This document shows positions 54,048 through 62,785 of a stretch of DNA of 64,000 nt, piece after piece (position 1 is the stretch's first letter; every line of letters begins with the position of its first letter). This stretch comes from an uncultured Lachnospiraceae bacterium (lineage in GTDB: Bacteria; Bacillota; Clostridia; Lachnospirales; Lachnospiraceae): assembly GCA_945868435.1 (NCBI GenBank), contig CAMBLG010000004.1, positions 124,001 to 188,000 on the forward strand, in the 5' to 3' direction. The notes below the pieces were generated by a model, which ran no database searches, had not been told where the DNA came from, and worked only from the letters and a program-made list of their open reading frames with translations. The position numbers and the translations under genes were made by a program.

Positions 54048-54556
54048 TTCTTCAACCTCTTTTCTTCCATTTTATTTGTCAAAAGCTTGAAATAGCTTCT
54101 GGATACAAATGCTCTCTTATTCGATCCGTTGAACTCCACCTCACTGGCTCCGGTAATATTCTTATGTATTGCCCGAATCTGTCCGGTGTTGATGATGGCC
54201 GACTTAGACACCCGAAGAAAGCTTGCCGGCAGAAGTTCTTCCAACTCATACAGCTTCATCCTCGTCTCGAAGATCTGTCCCTTCGTATGCACCGCAACGA
54301 TGGAATCTGCCGTCTCAAAAAAAAGAATCTCCGGCAGGTTAAGGTAATACTCCAGCTCTCCCTTCGTCACATTCAGCATCATCTTGGACTGGATTGCCTC
54401 ACTGATCCGCTTCTGCAACGAAATGACCTCGTCATTCAACTCCCTGCAATGGATCGTGATCTCCTCCTCTGTTAAGTTGTCATCAATTTCAACCGTAATC
54501 TTCATATGTTTGTACCCGCTTTGCTTTTGCTTCCTTACATCATTCATCATAAACAA
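54044..54556 (-). CDS. LytTR-type DNA-binding regulator
   Basis: The C-terminal 95 residues form a LytTR domain (LPEILFFETADSIVAVHTKGQ, LYELEELLPASFLRVSKSAI, INTGQIRAI, RAFVSRSYFKLL), and the N-terminal part is a short helical segment with no receiver domain. It is a stand-alone LytTR regulator of the kind found with LiaF-like membrane proteins. The start is uncertain: ATG 54556 has GGGAGG 10 bases before it, but that site lies in the stem of the upstream gene's terminator; ATG 54505 (MKITVEID) is the other choice. Confidence 0.85.
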   Translation of the reverse strand: MFMMNDVRKQKQSGYKHMKITVEIDDNLTEEEITIHCRELNDEVISLQKRISEAIQSKMMLNVTKGELEYYLNLPEILFFETADSIVAVHTKGQIFETRMKLYELEELLPASFLRVSKSAIINTGQIRAIHKNITGASEVEFNGSNKRAFVSRSYFKLLTNKMEEKRLKK

Positions 54557-54592
54557 AAAACCTCCCGGTGTAAATAGCTTTACACCAAGAGG
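54553..54592 (-). terminator. Terminator of mrp, overlapping the LytTR ribosome site
   Basis: On the minus strand CCTCTTGGTGTAAA pairs with TTTACACCGGGAGG around GCTA, followed by TTTTTTG. The 3' arm contains GGGAGG, the best ribosome site for the LytTR gene, so folding the stem would hide it. Confidence 0.75.
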
Positions 54593-54630
54593 TCAATTCT
54601 CGCAGATAAGAGGTAATATATGCAAAACTG

Positions 54631-55476
54631 TCAGATTGCTTTCAGAACCTCAACCGCCTCATTCAGATAGTCATTTTCCATCTGGTAAAAGGCACCGGCA
54701 TCCGCTCCCTTTGCATACGCCGGGTCAAGCGGCAGCTTTCCAAGAACCTTCGTTCCAAGTTCTGCTGCGGTCTCGTCAATGTGGCTTTCTCCAAACAATT
54801 TGATCTCCTTACCGCAATCCGGGCATTTGAGGTAACTGAAATTCTCTACAACCCCCAGCACCGGGATATGCATCATGTTTGCCATATTGTATGCCTTTTT
54901 CACGATCATCTGCACCAGCTCCTGCGGAGAGGTGACAATCACGATTCCATTGACCGGCAAGGACTGAAATACCGTAAGCGGTACATCACCGGTTCCCGGC
55001 GGCATATCTACAAAAAGATAGTCAACGTCACCCCACACTGTCTCATTCCAAAACTGTTTCACTGCGCCTGCAATTACCGGACCTCTCCATACAACCGGCG
55101 ACTCTTCATCGTCCATCAGAAGATTGATGGAGATGATCTTGATTCCCTCCGATGTCTCATAGGGATACATTCCCTTCTCATCCCCCACGATCTGCCCGTG
55201 AGCCCCGAACATCTTCGGAATGGACGGTCCCGTAATATCTGCATCCATAATTCCTACCTTATATCCGGCCTTTGCCATCTGAACAGCCAGTGTAGATGTG
55301 ACGAAGGACTTTCCGACACCGCCCTTACCACTGACCACACCAATGACATGCTTAACATCGGAATATGGATTCATTGCCTCCTGCATACTCTGCGGGTTCT
55401 GATTGCTATGGCTGCATCCCTCACAGCTTTCCTTGGAGCAAGTAGATGCTCCACTACAATTTGCGTTTTCCGGCAT
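54631..55476 (-). CDS. mrp: Mrp/NBP35 family iron-sulfur carrier ATPase
   Basis: The 281-residue P-loop protein has the deviant Walker A GVVSGKGGVGKS (about 46-57), DADITGPSIPKMFG, VDMPPGTGDVPLTV and the bridging CPDCGK motif for an Fe-S cluster at the dimer interface. The N-terminus has four extra cysteines (C7, C13, C18, C21), recalling NBP35. It should carry or load iron-sulfur clusters in the cytoplasm. A GAGAGGAG site precedes the ATG; lepB ends 42 bp upstream. Confidence 0.93.
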   Translation of the reverse strand: MPENANCSGASTCSKESCEGCSHSNQNPQSMQEAMNPYSDVKHVIGVVSGKGGVGKSFVTSTLAVQMAKAGYKVGIMDADITGPSIPKMFGAHGQIVGDEKGMYPYETSEGIKIISINLLMDDEESPVVWRGPVIAGAVKQFWNETVWGDVDYLFVDMPPGTGDVPLTVFQSLPVNGIVIVTSPQELVQMIVKKAYNMANMMHIPVLGVVENFSYLKCPDCGKEIKLFGESHIDETAAELGTKVLGKLPLDPAYAKGADAGAFYQMENDYLNEAVEVLKAI

Positions 55477-55518
55477 GGTAATTCTCCTCTCTCATAGATA
55501 TAATATCAGTAACAAGCT

Positions 55519-56208
55519 TTACTTATACAAGCTTCCAAGTCTGTCAAACGGATAGTAGATCATATATGCTTTACCAATGATCTCATCCTCTGTAACATAG
55601 GTGTTCTCCCAATATCGGGCATCATAAGAATCGTTGCGATTGTCACCCAGCACAAGGTAACAGCCCTCCGGCACCTCAAACTCAAATGGTCCCGTAGCAC
55701 GCACCCACTCCTCCTTCAGATAATCTTCCTCCAGCGGAGTCTCAGAGTCGTCTATATAAATCTTTCCCTCTGTGATTGTCACCTTCTCTCCCGGCAAACC
55801 AATGATGCGCTTCACATACTTCTCACTCTCATCATCAGGGAACTTAAAAATAATGATGTCTCCTCGCTTCGGCTCCGAAAACGCATAGGCGATCCGAAGA
55901 CCAAACAGATCATCTCCCGGCTCAATCGTATGCTCCATGGATCCTGTGGGCACGGTAGCATTGATGATTACAAAATTCTTGAGGATCAGCGCCACTGCAA
56001 TGGCAAACACAAAGGTGAGGCACCAGCTCACAACCTCCCTGAAAGCAGAAGGCTTCTCCTCGTTTGTCTCACCTTCCGGTTCCTCCGACAAGGTGTTCTC
56101 CACCTCCGCTTCGGTACTAGCCACTTCCGGTTCCAACGTATCTTCTGTTTCGTCTAATACCGGATCTTCCTGTAATTCATCCGCTTCGTTTATTATATCT
56201 TTGCTCAT
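55519..56208 (-). CDS. lepB: Signal peptidase I
   Basis: One membrane helix (about 60-78) follows an unusually long acidic N-terminus of about 50 residues. The catalytic Ser90 is in PTGSMEHT and the general-base Lys133 is in YVKRIIGLPGE; VLGDNRNDSYDAR and the ending region complete the S26 signature. It cleaves signal peptides of exported proteins, of which this window has many. It has its own promoter at 56244-56272. Confidence 0.95.
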   Translation of the reverse strand: MSKDIINEADELQEDPVLDETEDTLEPEVASTEAEVENTLSEEPEGETNEEKPSAFREVVSWCLTFVFAIAVALILKNFVIINATVPTGSMEHTIEPGDDLFGLRIAYAFSEPKRGDIIIFKFPDDESEKYVKRIIGLPGEKVTITEGKIYIDDSETPLEEDYLKEEWVRATGPFEFEVPEGCYLVLGDNRNDSYDARYWENTYVTEDEIIGKAYMIYYPFDRLGSLYK

Positions 56209-56243
56209 ATTCTGCCTTTCATATACATAATGGTTACCATGTT

Positions 56244-56272
56244 ATTATAATACATCCTCATCAAAGGAACAA
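56244..56272 (-). promoter_or_regulatory. Promoter of lepB
   Basis: TTGTTC (56267-56272) and TATAAT (56244-56249) on the minus strand are spaced by 17 bp, immediately after the stop of the GHKL ATPase gene. Confidence 0.7.
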
Positions 56273-56276
56273 CCGC

Positions 56277-58181
56277 TTAATTTCTCGGCATAAACCACCA
56301 GTTAATAAAATCATCCCTGCGAAATTCGAAGCCCGCCAATCCCAGTTCTGTCTGCTCCTTATGGGAAAGGCAGCTCTGAATATATGTGTTGACAGATTCC
56401 GTAAAATCATATTCCAGACACCAGATTGACTGCACTGTTGCCACATTCTGCGGATTCCAGTCATCCACAAAGGACCCTCCAAAGTCTACCAGCTTATCCC
56501 AACGGTTCTGTGAATTAATGATTCTCTGCTTGATATTCTCCAAAACAACTGCCATCATGTTATGCACCTTCGGATGATACCAGACCGGCTCCAGCTGGCG
56601 ATACAGCCGATGCTCCTTGTTCATTAATATCTCCAGCGTCCCCTGTTGATGATTGGTCACAATACAGAACAAATCCTCATATCCCAGATGCGGAGGCTGA
56701 AGACTGTAGGAATTGCGATAAGGAACCACGCTTTTTTCCATGTGAAAATCCGCCACCATGTCATCATAGATAATTCCCGGATATTCACTGATCACATACC
56801 TCTGGGACTTCATGTACGGTGCCATGAACTGACAGAAAATATCCCGATTGTTCTCAAAAACAATCAGTTTGTTCTCCTTTAAAAATCTGCGAAAATCCGC
56901 AAAATAATTCTGTTGATAGTAAGCAAAACAACCCTTGGAAATAAATGCAATACGAATGACCTTGCCCACAAATCCATGCACGATTGTCTCGATCGGTAGG
57001 GTAACCTCGCGCCCTTTTAAGAATACATCCACCATGACCGCCTTGCTTAAAAGCTGCATCTCCCCCTCATACTCTGTGAGTACCGGGCGCCTGCCTGTGC
57101 TCAGGTATTGATTCAATCCAATCGGATTGGACATAAAATGTGCAACAATCTTCTGACCCACAAGACCTCTTAAATCCCGCAGATACTCGTCATTGGCCAC
57201 ACCATCCCTGGAAGCTCGAAGCGTCAGGAACTGTTTTTTGATGTGGAGCCGATATGTCATATCCCGCACCCACTCCGGTTTGATACCAAGCTCCTGACTG
57301 CCGTCATTCACCAGAAATCCCTGCTGATAGAGACAGGAACCTCCCACCATCTCTTTGTGCTTGGAATTATACAGCCAGATATACCCTTCCATCATCTCAT
57401 CCTCGATCCGGATGGCAATGATCCCCAATGTATCCGCAAATGGATTATCCAGAATCCAATTACGATCCTGCACAACGGTACGTTTCTCGTCAAAGGAGAC
57501 CTCGATCGGAATAGGCTGATACAGCATATACTTGCGCACCAACCGCACCAGCGTGTGGAAGGAAAGACGCATGGCATATTTCGGCTTCAACACCAGTGTA
57601 ATTTTGGTTCCGGATTCCAAACGATTAGAATTAATATATTCGATTTCTCGCGCTCCCTCAAACCATTTGGCCGTAATAGCTTCCAGCGACTGCTTGTCCG
57701 CAACATTCCACGCCGTGTTCACACACCGGTCTTTCTTCGACTCGATAAGCACGGCTCTCGCCACCATAAAACAGGACAAAAGGCCAATACCAAAATGTCC
57801 GATGGGCTCATAGTGCAACTGCTGCAATTGAAATTCCTCGCTGGTGTAATAACTTCTCCCGATCTGGGACACATAGTATTCCACGTCCTCCGCATTGATT
57901 CCGATGCCGTTGTCTTCCACGGTCAGACGCTGGGTAAGTGAATTGTAGGAAATGCTGATTCTGGGCGTAAACAGCTTGCGCATGGAATTGACTGCCCGCG
58001 CCTCCTCTAATTCCAGGAACTCTGTTCCCCAGCTCCATTCCAACGCGGATCTTGTCATGCAGGCGTCCATGGCATTCTGTAACAATTCCCGCAGATAGAC
58101 ATTCTCGTCCCCGTAAAACTGCGGGCTGGAAATGGTTGATATAAGATTGGAATTGTGAATGTCAACTGTTGTAGTATTCAT
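56277..58181 (-). CDS. HSP90-type GHKL ATPase, non-canonical
   Basis: The first 200 residues are a GHKL nucleotide-binding domain: E32 and N36 in ELLQNAMDAC, D90 in VEDNGIGI and the lid GHFGIGLLSCF (128-138), as in HSP90/HtpG. The following 430 residues do not look like the standard HtpG middle and C-terminal domains, although RASRDGVANDEYLRDL resembles the HtpG catalytic loop zone. The gene starts 1 bp after the sortase stop and is thus tightly coupled to it. Its clients are unknown; a chaperone or assembly role with envelope proteins is only suggested by position. Confidence 0.85.
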   Translation of the reverse strand: MNTTTVDIHNSNLISTISSPQFYGDENVYLRELLQNAMDACMTRSALEWSWGTEFLELEEARAVNSMRKLFTPRISISYNSLTQRLTVEDNGIGINAEDVEYYVSQIGRSYYTSEEFQLQQLHYEPIGHFGIGLLSCFMVARAVLIESKKDRCVNTAWNVADKQSLEAITAKWFEGAREIEYINSNRLESGTKITLVLKPKYAMRLSFHTLVRLVRKYMLYQPIPIEVSFDEKRTVVQDRNWILDNPFADTLGIIAIRIEDEMMEGYIWLYNSKHKEMVGGSCLYQQGFLVNDGSQELGIKPEWVRDMTYRLHIKKQFLTLRASRDGVANDEYLRDLRGLVGQKIVAHFMSNPIGLNQYLSTGRRPVLTEYEGEMQLLSKAVMVDVFLKGREVTLPIETIVHGFVGKVIRIAFISKGCFAYYQQNYFADFRRFLKENKLIVFENNRDIFCQFMAPYMKSQRYVISEYPGIIYDDMVADFHMEKSVVPYRNSYSLQPPHLGYEDLFCIVTNHQQGTLEILMNKEHRLYRQLEPVWYHPKVHNMMAVVLENIKQRIINSQNRWDKLVDFGGSFVDDWNPQNVATVQSIWCLEYDFTESVNTYIQSCLSHKEQTELGLAGFEFRRDDFINWWFMPRN

Positions 58182-58182
58182 C

Positions 58183-59085
58183 TTATTCCGTCAAAGCTTC
58201 CTCATTTCGTAATACTGCCTGTACCAGATAGCGATTTTGGGCATGCCCCTGTACACAGGTGGAAAGCGTCAAAATATGGCTCTCTGTGGTCATTTCTGTA
58301 TCTCGCAGGTTTGCATTCATATAATTGCTTTTCGCAATGCCGTCGAGATAACTCTGCCGCCCTGCCTCATTTGTAAAATCATTCGCATAGAGAATATGCT
58401 CATTGCCCCCGGTATATGCAGCGAAGATTTCGTATACAAGCACCTTGTCTCCAATGTAAATATACACATATGGATTGCTGTCAAAAAAGGTTTTGTCTTC
58501 AAAATTATGGAGCGTCGCAAACATGGAATCGTTTCTCATGTTATGGCCGTACACCACGGTATCAAAATCTGTGAAATCTTTCCGATTCAGGCGTTCTGTA
58601 TAAATACATCCCGGATATCCCCGGGTTCCGTTCATATTATAGTTCAAATAGTAACTGTCATCGGTGGGATGCTGCAAGATCGGATAGTCAACTTCCGTTC
58701 CCGGAATACAGATCCAGGCGTAAATATCCGGATTAATCTCCCGGATTGCTGCCCAGTCCAGATTTTTCTGCGGCACATCAAATTCCGGCGCATCCTCTGT
58801 GATCACATCTTCACTCTCCTGTGTCTCTTCTTCTGTCCCCTCAGTGATTTCCTGTGTTTCCACAGGCTCTTCCTGAAAATAATTGTCTTGATTGGATTGA
58901 TTCTGCAGACGGTTTACCTGCTCCGCCAGATCCTCATACTGACGCTGTGCATCTCTCGCCACAAGCCAGTTGCGTCCCAATATTCCAATCACAACCAGAA
59001 GGATTGCCGCCAATAGAAAGGTCAGCAGCTTATAGATATTAAATTCTTTTTTAATCGTTGGTTGCTTTACAGATTTCTTATCCAT
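58183..59085 (-). CDS. srtB: Class B sortase
   Basis: An N-terminal signal anchor (about 18-38) and a Glu/Thr-rich linker precede a sortase B domain: GCIYTERLNRKDF, catalytic His181 in VVYGHNM, Cys277 in LTLSTCVQGH and Arg285 in NRYLVQA. The C-terminal TLSTC with H...NRY is typical of class B. It sits directly downstream of a protein with an SPKTG sorting signal, its likely substrate, and directly upstream of the GHKL ATPase. Confidence 0.93.
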   Translation of the reverse strand: MDKKSVKQPTIKKEFNIYKLLTFLLAAILLVVIGILGRNWLVARDAQRQYEDLAEQVNRLQNQSNQDNYFQEEPVETQEITEGTEEETQESEDVITEDAPEFDVPQKNLDWAAIREINPDIYAWICIPGTEVDYPILQHPTDDSYYLNYNMNGTRGYPGCIYTERLNRKDFTDFDTVVYGHNMRNDSMFATLHNFEDKTFFDSNPYVYIYIGDKVLVYEIFAAYTGGNEHILYANDFTNEAGRQSYLDGIAKSNYMNANLRDTEMTTESHILTLSTCVQGHAQNRYLVQAVLRNEEALTE

Positions 59086-59117
59086 TGTTCTTCAAATAAT
59101 AAAGTGGCTGTCCCAAG

Positions 59118-59143
59118 CCCCGGCAGACAAAGGTCTGCCGGGG
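59118..59143 (-). other. Strong hairpin between sortase substrate and sortase
   Basis: CCCCGGCAGAC and GTCTGCCGGGG form a perfect 11-bp stem around AAAG, with an outer GGCTG/CAGCC pair. There is no T-run on the minus strand, so it is more likely a partial terminator or an RNA-processing/stability stem that makes the substrate more abundant than the sortase. Confidence 0.6.
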
Positions 59144-59193
59144 GCGATGAAAGCAGCCGTTAGATTTACATGTTCGTGTGTGTATCCAGTGAG

Positions 59194-60132
59194 TTATTGA
59201 TTACTATTGCGAGCTTTCTTACCACACACTGCAATGCCTGCTGCTGCAAACATGGCAACGAATGGTAAAGCAGGTAATGATGCACCCGTCTTTGGCGATA
59301 CAACTGTAGCTGCACCACCCGCTGACGAGCCTGAGCTTCCGGAACCGGAATTACCGGAACCTGTACTGCCTTTGTTGGTACTCATGGCAGCGTTGTATCC
59401 GGCTTCATAGCCTTCGTCATACCGATCATCCATATCCGGGTATGTGACGTTTACGGTCTGGTCAACGTTAACCGGATTGTTCTGATTATTGGTCTGACTG
59501 TTGCTCTGATTGTTGTTGTTACTCTGACTTGTGCTGTCACCTGTGGTATTATTATTGTTGTTTCCGTTGGTTGGCGGTGTGGTGTTCGTACCGTTGTTGG
59601 AACCATTATTCGTGCCACCATTGTTCGTACCACCATTATTGGATCCATTGCCGTTACTAGGTGCTTCACCGACCTTTACCACAAATACCGGAGAGAACGA
59701 TTTCATTGTAACGGTTACATAGCCATTGCCCACAGCATCAGGTGTCAATCTTTCCCACATATAGGTTCCACCAACTTTATACTTATGCAACACATAAACC
59801 TTGTCTCCCTGCCGGATTCCATCTACCGCAATGGTAACCGTTGCACTCTGTCCGCTCGGAACCGAGATACCGACAATATCCGTCATTGCGACAATGCTGT
59901 CGTATGTGTTCTGCTTGTTCTGATCCGCCGCCTGATAATCAGCCTTGGCAACCTTCCCGGTACTTATGATCTGGGTAGAAGATCCATTCTTCTGTGTCAC
60001 AGAAGTTACTCCCTTATTCAATGCATCCACAACCGCATCATTAGCACTTGGAGAACCTGCTGCAAATACTGTTGTCGTTCCCATCACGAGAACCATCAGC
60101 GCAGCAAGTACTCCTGCAAATCTCTTCTTCAT
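59194..60132 (-). CDS. Cell-wall surface protein with SPKTG sorting signal
   Basis: The start is ATG 60132 (MKKRFAGVL), with AAGGAGG 9 bases upstream; an earlier ATG at 60165 would not fit the signal peptide. The signal peptide ends near TTTVFAAGS. A 120-residue folded part (SVPSGQSATVTIAVDGI, YMWERLTPDAVG, KSFSPVFVVKVGEAP) is followed by about 90 residues of Asn/Thr/Gly/Gln repeats, then the sorting signal SPKTGASLP, a hydrophobic stretch and CGKKARNSNQ. SPKTG matches the motif reported for Clostridioides difficile SrtB. It should be attached to peptidoglycan by the sortase next door. Confidence 0.85.
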   Translation of the reverse strand: MKKRFAGVLAALMVLVMGTTTVFAAGSPSANDAVVDALNKGVTSVTQKNGSSTQIISTGKVAKADYQAADQNKQNTYDSIVAMTDIVGISVPSGQSATVTIAVDGIRQGDKVYVLHKYKVGGTYMWERLTPDAVGNGYVTVTMKSFSPVFVVKVGEAPSNGNGSNNGGTNNGGTNNGSNNGTNTTPPTNGNNNNNTTGDSTSQSNNNNQSNSQTNNQNNPVNVDQTVNVTYPDMDDRYDEGYEAGYNAAMSTNKGSTGSGNSGSGSSGSSAGGAATVVSPKTGASLPALPFVAMFAAAGIAVCGKKARNSNQ

Positions 60133-60180
60133 TGGCATCATCCTCCTTTCCTTAAAACTAAACATGTAACATCTATATCA

Positions 60181-60194
60181 AGTGCGCGCGCACT
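60181..60194. promoter_or_regulatory. 14-bp perfect CG palindrome
   Basis: AGTGCGCGCGCACT lies between the LCP gene and the surface protein gene. It could be a regulator site or a small hairpin; there is no T-run. Its GC content stands out from the AT-rich surroundings. Confidence 0.4.
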
Positions 60195-60207
60195 GGATAC
60201 CATTCTC

Positions 60208-61287
60208 CTATACCGGAACATAGAACACTTCCATAATCAGATTCAAAAGTGCATCCTCATCTACGTAGTACTCTTCGTACCGATCCCCCATGACCGTCTC
60301 TCCCGGAACCGTATACATCTGATCCTCCGAAAAATCATAGTCCATCAGTTCTGTCACCAGATCTGTAAAATCAACGCTGGTCACCAGATAATCGGACACG
60401 GAATTGTACACTCCCACTACCATGGCAGAATTACCGCCGGCTACCGCCTTCAGCTTCGCCATATAGTTTACGATATATTGTTCTTCCCTGCGAAGCCGGT
60501 CCGATGCACTGTCATATTCCGTGACATCTCTTCCCCGCAGGTAACAGTAAGCTTCTTCTCCGCCTAAATTTACAATCTCACCCTCTCGCAGATCTACACC
60601 TTTGTTCGGATAAATCACATCCTGTAACACCGTAACCTCCACGCCGCCGACTGCGTCATTCATCATGGGAATCCCTCCCATATTCATGGCGACATATCCG
60701 CTGATCGGGATATTGCCAAACAGTTTGGCGACCACATCGGTTGTTCTGGAACAGCTGAGCTTGCGGCCATCCCCAAAGGCATGCTGCAGACATATCTGCG
60801 CCTGAACCTCACTGATAAAGTTACCGCTCTCATCATACATCTCGATATCCGTCATGGTATTGCGATTGATGGAAATGACAGACAGCTTCTCATTGGCCGA
60901 ATCTACCACCAGGAGGAACATTGCATCCGACTGCCCGCCACTGACAAAATCCGGTGCTTCCGACACCGGTTCATCCTTGTCAATTCCCATGATCAGATAG
61001 GAGCGTATATTGGAATTGTAGCGATATTGTCCGCCCTTGTATTCAATGACACCCTCCTGCCACTTCTCCGGCGCTTCCTCAGGCTCTTCCACCGGTGTGG
61101 TCTGCATCGGAGCATCCTGCCCCTGTCCGTCTGTCTCCGGAGCACCGGCCGCATAATCCTGCCTGGTTCCCTGCGCCATCGTCTGCACACCCACAACAAT
61201 CACGAAGACAAGAACCACCGTAAGCACTCCTGCAAGAAAGTACAGTGCATTATTCAGTTTGGGAGATGGCTCACGCAATCCTCTCAT
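60208..61287 (-). CDS. LytR-CpsA-Psr (LCP) family ligase
   Basis: A membrane helix (about 15-38) and a Pro/Glu linker precede an LCP domain: YLIMGIDKDEP, QSDAMFLLVVDSANEKLSVISINRNTM (the conserved Asp and Arg), AFGDGRKLSC and YLRGRDVTEYDSASDRLRREEQYI. LCP enzymes transfer undecaprenyl-linked polymers such as teichoic acid or capsule to peptidoglycan. Here it is the last gene of the CpsB-Wzz-CpsD-LCP operon and overlaps the kinase gene by 4 bp. Confidence 0.9.
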   Translation of the reverse strand: MRGLREPSPKLNNALYFLAGVLTVVLVFVIVVGVQTMAQGTRQDYAAGAPETDGQGQDAPMQTTPVEEPEEAPEKWQEGVIEYKGGQYRYNSNIRSYLIMGIDKDEPVSEAPDFVSGGQSDAMFLLVVDSANEKLSVISINRNTMTDIEMYDESGNFISEVQAQICLQHAFGDGRKLSCSRTTDVVAKLFGNIPISGYVAMNMGGIPMMNDAVGGVEVTVLQDVIYPNKGVDLREGEIVNLGGEEAYCYLRGRDVTEYDSASDRLRREEQYIVNYMAKLKAVAGGNSAMVVGVYNSVSDYLVTSVDFTDLVTELMDYDFSEDQMYTVPGETVMGDRYEEYYVDEDALLNLIMEVFYVPV

Positions 61288-62021
61288 GTTTCCTTCTTGT
61301 CCTCTCCATTGTTTCCATAATAACTGCCATAATAACCACCGTAATAGCCGCCATAATAGCTTCCATCATAACTGTTCTTCTTCATCTTGACCTTATTCAA
61401 CACTGCACCCAAAACACGCACGCCCGATGCCTCGAGCTGCTTTTTCACATTCTGAATCAAACGGCCGCTGGCCATTCCCTGTGCAATCACGAGAATCGCT
61501 CCATCGCAGTGCTTGGCAATCACAGCCGCATCAATGGCTGCGCCAATCGGCGCACAGTCCAGAAGCACATAATTAAAATGCTCCTTGCCGAATTTTAACA
61601 GTTCCTCAAAGTACTTCTTCTCCAAAATCTCGGTTGGGTTTGGTACCGATGGCCCCGCAAAAATCATAAACATGCCCGGAATCTCCGTTCCGTACAGTAC
61701 ATCCTCCAGCTTTTTTTGTCCTGAAAGAAAATGCGACAAACCGAAAATCTCCGATCCATCCGTAGACACCGCACGAAGCCGTCCAACATAGACGGACTTA
61801 CGCATATCCGTGTCAATCAACAGCACGCGTTTGCCGGATTCTGTCAAAGAGCGCGCCAAGTCCAATGTAACAGTACTCTTTCCCTCATTCGGCAACGCGG
61901 AGGTCACGACGATTGTCTTGATATCGTCCCCACAAAACTGGATATTGGTCTTCAACGCGCGAAGAGATTCCTTCATTGCATACTGCTGACTCTTCAGTTT
62001 TCCAAACTTTACTGATTTCAT
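61284..62021 (-). CDS. CpsD/CapB-type tyrosine kinase (polysaccharide synthesis)
   Basis: The BY-kinase fold is shown by Walker A TSALPNEGKSTV, Walker A' LLIDTDMR, and Walker B YVLLDCAPIG. The C-terminus holds a tyrosine cluster of four YY pairs (GSYYGGYYGGYYGSYYG), the autophosphorylation tail. It forms an active kinase only with its membrane partner, here the Wzz-like protein upstream (4-bp overlap). The CpsB-type phosphatase in the same operon removes the phosphates. Confidence 0.92.
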   Translation of the reverse strand: MKSVKFGKLKSQQYAMKESLRALKTNIQFCGDDIKTIVVTSALPNEGKSTVTLDLARSLTESGKRVLLIDTDMRKSVYVGRLRAVSTDGSEIFGLSHFLSGQKKLEDVLYGTEIPGMFMIFAGPSVPNPTEILEKKYFEELLKFGKEHFNYVLLDCAPIGAAIDAAVIAKHCDGAILVIAQGMASGRLIQNVKKQLEASGVRVLGAVLNKVKMKKNSYDGSYYGGYYGGYYGSYYGNNGEDKKET

Positions 62022-62782
62022 AGGCTTTTCTTCTTTGCTGACTTTCTGGTTTTCTTCTGTCCTTTTTTGGGTCCTTTATCCTCTCCGTCATCCTCCGCTT
62101 CTTCCAACGGAAGCGTTCCAAGCACATTGAGTCCAAGCTTCTTTTCTACATCCTCTGCTGTCATGATGGTATCGTTAAACAGATAGGACAGCACAACAAC
62201 TGCCATGGCCAGAAACGCTCCAACGATTCCACCCAAAGCAGTGTTCTTAAACACACTTGGGCTTACCGGCTCACCATCCGCATAACCATTCTGAATAATG
62301 GTGGGAGGATCCTGATCCATCTTCAGGGAAATAAAATTCGAACCAACCTTCGCAATCTCATCCGCAATTGCCTTCGCAGTCAACGGATTCTCATCCCGCA
62401 CGGTAATCATCAAAATGCGGGAATTGGAAGGATTCTCCAATGTAACCTTATCTTCCAGACTCTTGTATGTCTCATCCAATCCCAAGTTGGCAATGACCTG
62501 TTCCAACACCGGACGTCCCTCAACGACAACCATATAATCGTTGGTCAGACTTGTACCGGTCTGAATATCCGCAAGGCTTGTAATGGAAGTACTCTTCGAG
62601 AGCACATACAGCTCCGCGGTAGATTCATACTGCGGCACCATCAGAAATTTGCTGACCGAGTAAGCAATGACTGCCCCAAGCACCAGCGCCAGCAGAATCA
62701 GCTTCCAAAACGCCAGGAGTTCCAGAAACAGTTCCTTTAAGTCAATCTCTATTTCATTGTCAAGCTCTGCTCTGTTCTCCAT
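62018..62782 (-). CDS. Wzz/CpsC-type chain-length regulator
   Basis: Two membrane helices (about 26-46 and 182-203) flank an extracellular Wzz domain (MVPQYESTAELYVLSKS, LITVRDENPLTAKAIADEI). The cytoplasmic tail is very basic (KKGQKKTRKSAKKKS). It controls length of the exported polysaccharide and activates the CpsD-type kinase. It starts 3 bp after the phosphatase gene's stop. Confidence 0.9.
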   Translation of the reverse strand: MENRAELDNEIEIDLKELFLELLAFWKLILLALVLGAVIAYSVSKFLMVPQYESTAELYVLSKSTSITSLADIQTGTSLTNDYMVVVEGRPVLEQVIANLGLDETYKSLEDKVTLENPSNSRILMITVRDENPLTAKAIADEIAKVGSNFISLKMDQDPPTIIQNGYADGEPVSPSVFKNTALGGIVGAFLAMAVVVLSYLFNDTIMTAEDVEKKLGLNVLGTLPLEEAEDDGEDKGPKKGQKKTRKSAKKKSL

Positions 62783-62785
62783 GTA

